Virus record (IMG/VR): IMGVR_UViG_3300049846_001619
Coordinates: 1-48,601 of that record
Reading direction: 5' to 3' (one strand)
Length of the DNA: 48,601 bases
Source of the DNA: a virus
The notes under the pieces are model-generated. The model was not told where the DNA came from. It made no database searches and saw only the letters and a list, made by a program, of their open reading frames with translations. The number at the start of each line of letters is the position of its first letter. Within the stretch, counting starts at the first letter, position 1. A program made the position numbers and the translations under genes. Shown here piece after piece: positions 41,181 to 48,601 of this stretch.

Positions 41181-42530
41181 TCAGCCAGCCGTTTCAATGT
41201 TGACGGCAACGATGATCGACTTTTCGGTTGCCGTTTGCGGGATCGCGCTGAAGGTGTGGCGCTTCTTACCACTCATCAGCATTTTATCGCTAGATGGCAA
41301 GGAAGGTGCCGCCCAAACGCGGATCGGTGCGCGCAGGTGGCGCATCAAGCGGCTTTTCTTGACCAGCGCTGCCCACGTCTTGGTTTGCCCGGTAGTCGTA
41401 TAGACACCCGTGCTTGCCAAGTCCTCGCGTACCCACTCCGACGTTGAAGCCTTGACGCCAAAGATTGGCGGCATAGAGCCAGTGACGTTGGACGCTGGAG
41501 CGCCGAAAGCAAACGCCGTGAACAATTCCGGTATAGCACCAGTCACAACTTTGTTTTCGACATACGGCCCAAGAATCCAAGCAAGGTCGCCTTTCTCAGA
41601 GGCATACTTGCCCATTTTTGTGAGCATATTTTCAAAGAGCAGCTTGCTTGGTGCATCGCCACCGTGGTCAACCACAGAGCCGTTAGCTGTGTTGTCTAGG
41701 CCCAGCTTTCGAATGCCCTTGTAGGCCTTGCGGAAGTCGGTACCTGCGGTAACGTCGGCGTCCATGTGGCTTCCGGTCGTGTCGCCGTCCAGGTAAGCGC
41801 GTTCCTCGGAACGGGCCACGCCAAAGACAATCTCCTTGCGGATCTTGTCGATGACAGCCGGTGCGCTGTCTTGGTTCAAGTCCTGGGTCAATTCGGTATG
41901 CACCACGTTGTCCTTGGCCGCAATCAGGTAGTTTGATTGCGTGTTGGATTGTACACCGAAAGTCGCGGCATCGGTTTCCAAACGACCGAACAAGCGGGTA
42001 AGGATACCCGTGACATTTTCCGAAGCCGAGGCCATCGGCAATTGATCGAACAAATCGCCGATCAAAAGCGGCAATTCGTATTCCTCAAAATAAAACCGCA
42101 CGTTCACGGTTTGAATGAAAGTTGAGAAATCCGTAACATTGAAGGCCTTGAGCATCGACTCAAGGCGATCCTTGAACAGCGGAACAGCCTTCATTTGTTC
42201 CGGTGTCGGGTAAGCTGTTTTGAACGCCTGCATTGCTTGCAGTTCAACGTCCGAAATCAGCTTTTTCATGTTGAACAGGAAAAGCCTAGTCTCGTCCGGC
42301 ATCCCGCCAACCGAGGACTTAGAGCCGAAGTTGAGGCACATACCAACCGGCGTGTTGGTATTCACTTCCCGATGGCCAAACACGTCGGCATAGCTCTTTG
42401 CACCGAAAGCCTTGGCGACTTCAAAATGGCGTTCAAAGTGCGCCTTGCCGCCTTGTGCTGGTGCCTGCCGACTTTGCAGGATGCCATAGAGTTTGGTGCT
42501 GTTGTCTAGCAAATCTTTTGCAGCGCCCAT
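41181..42530 (-). CDS. Major capsid protein (449 aa)
   Basis: Follows the protease gene and precedes the connector. The mixed alpha/beta sequence contains YELPLLIGDLFDQLPM, typical of the N-terminal arm region of HK97-fold capsid proteins, and VWREDLASTG-type strands later. An N-terminal scaffold/delta part is likely to be cleaved by the protease upstream. No canonical single motif marks the fold; gene order and length are the main evidence. Confidence 0.78.
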   Translation of the reverse strand: MGAAKDLLDNSTKLYGILQSRQAPAQGGKAHFERHFEVAKAFGAKSYADVFGHREVNTNTPVGMCLNFGSKSSVGGMPDETRLFLFNMKKLISDVELQAMQAFKTAYPTPEQMKAVPLFKDRLESMLKAFNVTDFSTFIQTVNVRFYFEEYELPLLIGDLFDQLPMASASENVTGILTRLFGRLETDAATFGVQSNTQSNYLIAAKDNVVHTELTQDLNQDSAPAVIDKIRKEIVFGVARSEERAYLDGDTTGSHMDADVTAGTDFRKAYKGIRKLGLDNTANGSVVDHGGDAPSKLLFENMLTKMGKYASEKGDLAWILGPYVENKVVTGAIPELFTAFAFGAPASNVTGSMPPIFGVKASTSEWVREDLASTGVYTTTGQTKTWAALVKKSRLMRHLRAPIRVWAAPSLPSSDKMLMSGKKRHTFSAIPQTATEKSIIVAVNIETAG

Positions 42531-42568
42531 TTCGTATATCCCCTTCCCTCATTCGAGGAAAAATTATG

Positions 42569-43765
42569 TTAGTGCTTTTCGACAATCGCCTTGAGCGTAT
42601 CGCTATGCGCCTTGGCAACGTCCACCAATTCGGCGAGCGTTTCGCCTTGGGTTTTCAAATCGCTTTCCAACTTGGCGATGCGAGCCTTGAGGCCTTTTTT
42701 ATCGTCCTCATCATCGTCCATCGAATCATCAGGCTTTTTGCCCTTGGCAAGTGTTTCAATCCCGGTAAGCAGGGATTTTTGGCCATCGGCGATTGAATTG
42801 ATTCCTTTTGCAAGGTCATTCATCGACGCACTCAAGGCTTTCAACAGGTCCTTAACCTCATCCATTTTCGCCGCCCTCTCATTTGGGATTAAAATAAACT
42901 TACCATCGCCCCCCAATTGAGGGAAGCCTATCGCACTTTTTCTTTTACCTAGGATAGCCTTGATTCCATTTTCCACGTCAAACGTTTGAAGGGTATCAAT
43001 TGAGAAATCATTTTCTAAGCCTTGAGCTATCGTATAGGTATGCTCGGTTTCGTCAATACGATCGGTTGCGAAACCGTGTTCCTTGAGCCAGGCAATTGCC
43101 GCAGCCCTAGTTTTAAATCGCGTCTTGGCTAGCTCAAGCGAGCGAACGCTTTGCTGCTCAAGGTTTTTGATCCCCTTGATATCAAAAATCGAGCTAGCAT
43201 TGCATGGCACGGCAACGACCGATAGCTCTAGCAGTTCCCAGGATTCAATCACCGCAGGATCAACAATATCACCGGCATCATTGTAAGCTGGCATTCGGAT
43301 CTTTTGCGGGATGAACCCAACCGATACCGCACGCAGGATGCGCTGGGCTATCAGCGAGCGGGTTTCGACCTGCATCGGCGTAAGCGGTGCCGCAGCCGGA
43401 TCACCACACCATGCCTCAAACTTCACGCCGTCGTTTTCCGGCTTGAGCGAAGTCACATTGCCGATAGGCCAATCATGACAATGCTGGCGCAAGAGCACCG
43501 GGTTTTTGCGAAAGGGCGCATCGATGAGGCCAGTAGGCTCTAAAACCTCTGTCATCCTATCGACTTCCTTGGCGTTGGCCACGCCAGCAAGGAACAGCTT
43601 AGATTTTTCGTCGAATTGTTTAATCGAAAAATCAGCGGGCTTGGTCGCTAAACGGTGTTCTTTTAAATCGGATTTGACCAGAACTAAATGGCCTTTGCCG
43701 TCAATCCGAAAGCCGTTCCAGCGTTTTGCGTATTCGGCCATCAATTCATCAATAGACTTTTTCAT
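42569..43765 (-). CDS. Prohead protease fused to a scaffold-like domain (398 aa)
   Basis: The HK97 U35-type serine protease has a histidine segment (LLRQHCHDWPIGNV, H95 or H97), a serine segment (AVSVGFIPQ, S148) and ELLELSVVAVPCNA. After about residue 200 comes a small strand-helix insert (WLKEHGFATDR). Residues 280-398 form charged helices (LLKALSASMNDLAKGINSI and on), probably a coiled-coil scaffold for capsid assembly. Protease-scaffold fusions are known in some phages; the exact layout is worth noting here. Confidence 0.85.
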   Translation of the reverse strand: MKKSIDELMAEYAKRWNGFRIDGKGHLVLVKSDLKEHRLATKPADFSIKQFDEKSKLFLAGVANAKEVDRMTEVLEPTGLIDAPFRKNPVLLRQHCHDWPIGNVTSLKPENDGVKFEAWCGDPAAAPLTPMQVETRSLIAQRILRAVSVGFIPQKIRMPAYNDAGDIVDPAVIESWELLELSVVAVPCNASSIFDIKGIKNLEQQSVRSLELAKTRFKTRAAAIAWLKEHGFATDRIDETEHTYTIAQGLENDFSIDTLQTFDVENGIKAILGKRKSAIGFPQLGGDGKFILIPNERAAKMDEVKDLLKALSASMNDLAKGINSIADGQKSLLTGIETLAKGKKPDDSMDDDEDDKKGLKARIAKLESDLKTQGETLAELVDVAKAHSDTLKAIVEKH

Positions 43766-43769
43766 TTAA

Positions 43770-46265
43770 TTATTGCCCTTCCAAAATTGAATCAGCGTTA
43801 GAGGTAGCCGAATCGGGTATCACTGTGACCATTGAGCAACGGCAGTTGATAATGCCCGATGCCGGTGCGGTTGGGTCTCTTGGGTAGCGTAGTTCATAAG
43901 CCACGCCCGTCTTACTATCGACCACATGCCAACTTTCATTACCGCCGATCGGGCTACCTTCGAGTTCGGCGTGTTCCTCGCGAGCGTCCGGGTTTAGGCC
44001 TACGTCGCCTTGGTGTATCCATTGCTTTTGGACTTCGGAAAACACCTGGCCTAATACCTCGTGGTTCCATGCTAAGCCTTCCGATATGGCTGTTAGTAGT
44101 TCAGTGCGAACAATCGTACGCGATTGATTGCGGTAGGCCTCACCAAAATCATCCCGAATGGTCCTGGCTATCTGCTCGTAGGTTTTGCCATCCCTTTCCC
44201 CATCCTCGATGATTTGCATGACCTGTTCGGTTTTGGTTTCGTCTAAGCCTACAAACCGGCTAATGGAACGGCGCTTGAGGGTTTCGCGTTTGCCGTCCCG
44301 TCCACGTTCCCGCAGGTAGTCTACCGCTTGCCGGTCTGTCTCATTGATACCTGGAAAGGCTGCACTGGCTGGCTTGCGTGCTTTGGTTACTATATCACCG
44401 GTCGCCTTGACCTGACTAAGGGCTAGGCTAAAGCCACGCTCCATAGCTGTCTGCAAGGTCGGTATAGCCTCATCGGTCCAAAGCTGTTCACGCTCATGCT
44501 TGCGGGACGCTAAGGCCTGGCGAACGTCGGTACGCTTGAGCAAAGCATTCTTGGCTGTCAATAATAGGTCATCGATATACCGCTCATAAGCACGCTCGAA
44601 AGCCTTGGCCAGCTTGGTCTCTGCCCGGTTTTGGCTGCTGACCACCGAGCCCTTGAGCCGCTGAAACTCAGCTGCCTTGGCCGTCCCATCCTCTGCCTTT
44701 TTCCTCATGCCGATTTCAGCTGCGACCGATTCCTCTAGGATGACACGCTTGCAGGTCTCGCGGTCATAGACGGCTATGTCGTTTTGCTCGATGCGCCATT
44801 CGTCTGCGAGCTCATCGACCGGGGCCGCTTTATAGCCACGCATGCGGCACCAGTCTTGGGCTTTGGTCACGTCGAATTGGGTCTTGGCAAAGTAAAGGCA
44901 TTGGACTTCGTAGCCATCGGGTATGGCTATAGACCGCACCGAAACAGCAGAGGACGCTAGGGCTAACTGCGGGGCACCAGCTGCCTGGACCTTGCCAGCA
45001 AATGCCTGACCAGCGCCGTCGGGAAGGGGATCAGACCGCCAAACAGTCTGGCGGATTTCGTCAATATAGAAATACGGTGCCATGGCTTCCGCACGCTCTT
45101 TAAGCGCGGAAACAAAGCCTTGCACAGCCTCGATGCCAGAGAAATCAGACTTTACCTCTACCTTGCCGCCGTAGGTGTCGCGGACTAGCGCCGAGGCGTT
45201 CCAGCCGTCAGCCTGGAATAGCGACATGGGTACTAGCAGGTTTGACCACATTGACCGCTCTTGCTGCTCAGCCGTGGCCCTGTTCACGTCCTGGACTAGA
45301 CCGAGCATGGAAGGCGGTATGCCGATGGTTGCTAGGATGACATTCCGATTGTCGCGCACCTTTTCTAAGTGCTGGGCCTCGGCCATGGTTAGGCCTGCTG
45401 CCTTCCAGGTCGTGCCTTTGGGCAGGAACAGCGTACGCCACCAGTTAGAGCGCCCGGTGAAGGTCGCTTCAAAGGTTCGCATCAGCCTTTGAAAGCGTGA
45501 CTTCGATAGGTCCTCTGTTACCTCTACAACGCCAGTTGCCGTTCCGCCTTTGAGGTAAAAGGACATATCAAATTCGCTAGCGTACCGATCGACCAGCAAA
45601 GGCCTTGCCGCTGCAATGAAAGGCGATAGGCCGTAAAAAGGGTTATAGGGGTTAGGGTACTTGGTATGGACTATCTGACTGTAGGGAAAGCGTGCCGCCT
45701 GCATGGTGTTACCATAGGCATACACGTCCACGGTTTCGATCCGGGTAGCGTCCTGGCTGTAATTGAAGTTGACCAACTCAACCGGCGCAATCCCGGCTAT
45801 CCGCTTCATGTCCTTTTCTAGGATCAAAAGCGAGTTACCGCCTAGCATCACGTCTAGGCCTAAGAGCCAACGAGTAGCAAAGGCCGAGTTGGTAGGCGTA
45901 CCGGAATTAATCGTTTTAAATAGGGGATGATTGGGCAATTCCTTGTCGGTACCGGCCTGGTAAACTTTGAAGGGCACCTGCGATAGGGTCCGAGCAACTA
46001 GGGTTGCTGCTGCAAAGGCCCACGGCTCACGGGCATAGAGCGATTTGATTCGCCCGGCATTAGAGCGTATTTCGTATTCAGTCCCGAAGTACCCGCCTTG
46101 GTCATCGACGTTATCCCAGGCAACGAAATTGGCGTAGCTCATCGACTTTTGGAGCTCGCCTTGCAGCCGCAGCTGTAGGGCATGGATGGCGCTAAAATCG
46201 TCCTCGCGGACTTCGAGCGTCCTAGGCGGCAAGGCTATCTGGGCTTTTTTCTGAAACCACGCCAT
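43770..46265 (-). CDS. Portal protein fused to a MuF-like head morphogenesis domain (831 aa)
   Basis: The first 430 residues match phage portal proteins (LVARTLSQVPFKVYQAGTD, then LEKVRDNRNVILATIGIPPS and NRATAEQQERSMW). A cysteine-bearing middle (residues about 440-510, with DVTKAQDWCRMRGYKAAPVD) is followed by helices. The last 120 residues are MuF-like: a helix with TELLTAISEG, WIHQGDVGLNPDAREEHAEL and YPRDPTAPASGIINCRCSM (about residues 715-815). MuF proteins are often separate genes downstream of the portal, so the fusion is unusual. Confidence 0.88.
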   Translation of the reverse strand: MAWFQKKAQIALPPRTLEVREDDFSAIHALQLRLQGELQKSMSYANFVAWDNVDDQGGYFGTEYEIRSNAGRIKSLYAREPWAFAAATLVARTLSQVPFKVYQAGTDKELPNHPLFKTINSGTPTNSAFATRWLLGLDVMLGGNSLLILEKDMKRIAGIAPVELVNFNYSQDATRIETVDVYAYGNTMQAARFPYSQIVHTKYPNPYNPFYGLSPFIAAARPLLVDRYASEFDMSFYLKGGTATGVVEVTEDLSKSRFQRLMRTFEATFTGRSNWWRTLFLPKGTTWKAAGLTMAEAQHLEKVRDNRNVILATIGIPPSMLGLVQDVNRATAEQQERSMWSNLLVPMSLFQADGWNASALVRDTYGGKVEVKSDFSGIEAVQGFVSALKERAEAMAPYFYIDEIRQTVWRSDPLPDGAGQAFAGKVQAAGAPQLALASSAVSVRSIAIPDGYEVQCLYFAKTQFDVTKAQDWCRMRGYKAAPVDELADEWRIEQNDIAVYDRETCKRVILEESVAAEIGMRKKAEDGTAKAAEFQRLKGSVVSSQNRAETKLAKAFERAYERYIDDLLLTAKNALLKRTDVRQALASRKHEREQLWTDEAIPTLQTAMERGFSLALSQVKATGDIVTKARKPASAAFPGINETDRQAVDYLRERGRDGKRETLKRRSISRFVGLDETKTEQVMQIIEDGERDGKTYEQIARTIRDDFGEAYRNQSRTIVRTELLTAISEGLAWNHEVLGQVFSEVQKQWIHQGDVGLNPDAREEHAELEGSPIGGNESWHVVDSKTGVAYELRYPRDPTAPASGIINCRCSMVTVIPDSATSNADSILEGQ

Positions 46266-46266
46266 T

Positions 46267-47673
46267 TTAAAGTGCTCCCCAATCCTCTAGGACTTCATCG
46301 TCAAATTGTTCGCCGAATTCGTTGGCGTCCAAATTATCATCGTCTGGTTGTTCGTCATCTAATTCGATTAGCTTACCACTGAGCGCATCTTCGATCATAT
46401 CGATACCGAATCCGGCATTTTGGGTATGAAGGGCACCGGACACGGCTAGGGCAGCAGCCCAATGGCAGTCGTCATGGTCGCCGCCCGCTGCCGAGTAAGT
46501 GTGTAGGCCTGACTTGGTCACGGCCACTTCAAGGTTGATTAGCTCATGCTCAAGGCGCGGTATCCGAGGGGACCTAAACCAATGGGTTTCAATTCCCTGG
46601 ATCATCCGGCTTACCATTTCCTGTTTAGAGGCATTAGTGAACACGACCGGGCTAATCGACCAATCCCCGGTGTGACGGTCAAAGACCTTGCTAATTTCCT
46701 CGCCTACCGCGTCACCAATGCCGGTGCGGTCATAACGGATTTCATTACCTTCGCCTCTAAACCGGCTGGCAAAGCGGCCTAGTATCTTAGCCTGGTCGCC
46801 GAAAGTCTTACGGCGCATCCTTAGGAAGCCGACCGTTTCGCCATTGTCAGCCACGGCAAAAAATACGGTGTAGTCATTCCGCTTAGCCAAGTCCACGCCG
46901 ATCACTACGGGACGGCGCAATAGCTCGGCATCCGGATGAATCCAAAAGCCAGGCTTATCGACCACTAGATCATCACGCCACACGCCAGAAAGGTCGCCAT
47001 ACACGGTCGAATCAGAGACGAATTGGGCTAGGTAATATTGCTGGAAAAGCAAAGGCGGCAATAGCCTGCGTGCCCGCTCTACTGCCTCGGGTTTGATGTA
47101 CGGGCTGTCTATGGTCTTTAGCGTGGCTTGGCAAAGGAAGGGATCACCGGCTACCGCTTTACCGAATAGGTCGTAGTACCAAGTCCTACCTCTAGGCGTA
47201 CCCGTGACTATGCCGCGGCCGTCGGTCTGGGTGATGGTCGTGAATAGCGAATGCCATAGCTGGCTTTTTTGTTTGCCTGCCTCATCGATCACGAATGAAT
47301 CGATAGCATCGCCTTCGACCGTGGTCTCTGCATCCCTACCGTGCAGGAATTTTACAAAGGAATGATTGGCTAGGCTGATTTCTAGCGCCGAATCGCGAAA
47401 CGATATGCCGTGGATATCGGGGCACATGGCCTTCATGTACCGATAGCCGACCTTGCACTTGTAGAGTGTGGGAGCGATCCACACGCCATAGAGGCCATGG
47501 TTGAGTAGCTGGCTTTGCAGCATCCAAAGGGATGAGCCAAAGGACTTCCCGACCTTTACGCCGCAGGGAGCGACTAGAACCCTCGCATCAGGGTTACGTT
47601 CTTCCCAATCGGTGAATATCTCTTGGGCTGGGTGTGGCTCAGGTAGGATGATCTTGGCGGTAGCTGTTTGCAT
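46267..47673 (-). CDS. Terminase large subunit (468 aa)
   Basis: ATPase: Walker A VLVAPCGVKVGKS (32-44), Walker B SFVIDEAG (126-133) and a TGTPRG coupling motif (158-163). Nuclease: first acidic residue in VIGVDLAKRNDYTVF (D261) and a late acidic cluster GGDHDDCHWA. It should package DNA into the head and cut the concatemer. A 35-base overlap with the upstream gene couples them. The packaging mode (cos, pac or other) cannot be told from sequence alone. Confidence 0.92.
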   Translation of the reverse strand: MQTATAKIILPEPHPAQEIFTDWEERNPDARVLVAPCGVKVGKSFGSSLWMLQSQLLNHGLYGVWIAPTLYKCKVGYRYMKAMCPDIHGISFRDSALEISLANHSFVKFLHGRDAETTVEGDAIDSFVIDEAGKQKSQLWHSLFTTITQTDGRGIVTGTPRGRTWYYDLFGKAVAGDPFLCQATLKTIDSPYIKPEAVERARRLLPPLLFQQYYLAQFVSDSTVYGDLSGVWRDDLVVDKPGFWIHPDAELLRRPVVIGVDLAKRNDYTVFFAVADNGETVGFLRMRRKTFGDQAKILGRFASRFRGEGNEIRYDRTGIGDAVGEEISKVFDRHTGDWSISPVVFTNASKQEMVSRMIQGIETHWFRSPRIPRLEHELINLEVAVTKSGLHTYSAAGGDHDDCHWAAALAVSGALHTQNAGFGIDMIEDALSGKLIELDDEQPDDDNLDANEFGEQFDDEVLEDWGAL

Positions 47674-48172
47674 TTATCGCCTCGATCAATTCAGCAAGGC
47701 AACGCCTTACCGCATCATGTGTGGGCACGTTTTGTTTTAGACAGCGATCAAGTATTGGCTCTGCCTTTTCCTTACCCATAAACCGAGACAGTAGCACCAG
47801 GCTAATTAGGTTCCGATCATGCGCCAGCTTGGCCCAGAATCCCGCGCTACCATGTTGCTGTATCATCAGCTTTTCAGCTTCAGAAACCGGCACGCTAAGC
47901 CAAATCGATTCTTCAGCATCGCAAAAGGCAAAAGACCTAGCTGGCCCCTGGAATGGTTCCGCGTCATCCTCTGGCATCGGGTCGGTTTCACTAACCCAAC
48001 TCGAACAAGGCTCATGGCGTGCGACGAAGGCTAGGAAGTTTTGGAGTTGTTCCCATATATCTCCCTCAACCATATTGCTTGGGTCTATGTCTATTTGTGT
48101 CATGCTTGCCATTTGTCGAAACGGTCCTGTTATCAGGTAAGATGACGTGCTTGTATATCCTGGTTCACTCAT
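47639..48172 (-). CDS. Unidentified protein upstream of the terminase; small-terminase candidate (177 aa)
   Basis: Starts at 48172 (ATGA overlap with the upstream stop); an in-frame ATG at 48103 (MTQIDIDPSNM) also exists. It is an acidic, helical protein with an ATP-free, mainly alpha appearance. Direct position before the large terminase would suit a small terminase, but no DNA-binding motif is visible by eye. The gene at the window edge (1-230) is a rival for that role. Confidence 0.55.
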   Translation of the reverse strand: MSEPGYTSTSSYLITGPFRQMASMTQIDIDPSNMVEGDIWEQLQNFLAFVARHEPCSSWVSETDPMPEDDAEPFQGPARSFAFCDAEESIWLSVPVSEAEKLMIQQHGSAGFWAKLAHDRNLISLVLLSRFMGKEKAEPILDRCLKQNVPTHDAVRRCLAELIEAINANSYRQDHPT

Positions 48173-48408
48173 GTTTCAAAATCATCAGTCGCAAAAAAGT
48201 ATTTGATTTGCTTTGTCATAAACACCCTATCCCTATCGTCGAATATGCCTGGTGTGATCCTGCGAATTAGCCTAGAGCCTGCGGTTTTGCCGGTCTCTAG
48301 TTCCACGTCTACCTCTGGCAAATTTTCGATGTAAGACTTGAGGTAGGTATAGACGTAAGCGGGATCACGCTCTGTTTCGATGGTGAGGAAAAAGTGAACA
48401 CGCTTCAC
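48169..48408 (-). CDS. Hypothetical protein (79 aa)
   Basis: The start overlaps the upstream stop as ATGA, and so does its own stop with the next start. A strand-helix-strand layout (VHFFLTIETERDPAYVYTYL) and an aromatic C-terminus (IKYFFATDDFET). No family was recognised. Confidence 0.6.
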   Translation of the reverse strand: MKRVHFFLTIETERDPAYVYTYLKSYIENLPEVDVELETGKTAGSRLIRRITPGIFDDRDRVFMTKQIKYFFATDDFET

Positions 48409-48596
48409 TTGATTGTTACCTTGCCCACTGCCGGTAGGGCTTCCGCTGTCTTTCTGATGCCAGCTGCCTCGGTCAGTATCTGTTGCAGTTGGGCGCTATC
48501 GTTAGCGATCCAACGCTTGCCGGTCTTAGGATTGCGGACGATATAGCCGTTTTCTACCGAATCGATTTCCAGGACCTTAGGCGGTCTCTTGGTCAC
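48405..48596 (-). CDS. Hypothetical protein (63 aa)
   Basis: Starts with GTG at 48596, inside the end of the gene that crosses the joined ends of the window (see 1-230). A beta-rich start (VLEIDSVENGYIVRNPKTGK) with a short helix follows. No family was recognised. It is coupled to the next gene by ATGA. Confidence 0.6.
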   Translation of the reverse strand: MTKRPPKVLEIDSVENGYIVRNPKTGKRWIANDSAQLQQILTEAAGIRKTAEALPAVGKVTIK

Positions 48597-48601
48597 GGCT
48601 A

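Overview
The window reads as a tailed double-stranded DNA bacteriophage with long-tailed siphovirus gene content: terminase, portal, HK97-type protease and capsid, tail tube, a frameshifted tail-assembly chaperone pair, a 1531-residue tape measure, tail tip and fibres. No bacterial housekeeping gene, rRNA, tRNA or CRISPR was seen. A spanin-like gene pair and an M15-type endolysin point to a Gram-negative host, but the sequence does not identify it. I found no integrase, CI-like repressor or partition gene, so a strictly lytic or unusual life cycle is possible. The first and last bases probably adjoin. The minus-strand gene cut at base 1 continues in frame into the right end, stops eight codons later, and overlaps the GTG start of the next gene as neighbouring genes do elsewhere here. 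The window is therefore probably a complete genome opened at an arbitrary point.

Layout. (1) 11230 down to 4571, minus strand: early replication and recombination. In transcription order: an excisionase-like HTH protein, a RecB/Cas4-type iron-sulfur nuclease, a Sak4-like RecA-fold ATPase, a Tad2/DUF2829-like small protein, a MazG-like pyrophosphohydrolase, a protein with an SSB-like tail and a terminator. A 0.6 kb intergenic region with a nested repeat follows, then a winged-helix replication protein, a zinc-finger/TOPRIM/helicase primase-helicase and a terminator. (2) 11356 to 14650, plus strand: a divergent early block with a RuvC-like resolvase, a secreted SNase-type nuclease and small proteins including a ribbon-helix-helix regulator, in two units each ending in a hairpin terminator. 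(3) 4459 down to 1, then through the junction from 48596 down to 14756, minus strand: the late region. It opens with small accessory genes behind a promoter carrying a GTTTAC/GTAAAC dyad. These are followed by packaging, head, connector, tail, tail tip, fibres and lipoproteins, and the lysis cassette at the end.

Genes are tightly packed, with very many ATGA, GTGA or TGATG stop-start overlaps that imply translational coupling. AGGGG-type ribosome sites are common. Strong hairpin terminators lie after the distal head gene (40747-40784) and after the major tail protein (36105-36138), probably setting stepped expression of the late operon.

The most notable points are these: an A AAA AAA slippery site joining the two tail chaperone frames; three different tandem repeats in the tape measure; a polyglycine adhesin-like tail protein sharing an N-terminal module with a neighbouring fibre; Sec-type signal peptides on a 1395-residue fibre and on two paralogous CxxCxxC proteins inside the tail module; two paralogous lipoproteins bracketing the fibre genes; a fused zinc-finger/YkgJ protein; a candidate anti-Thoeris Tad2-like protein; and a high local density of the tetranucleotide CTAG.
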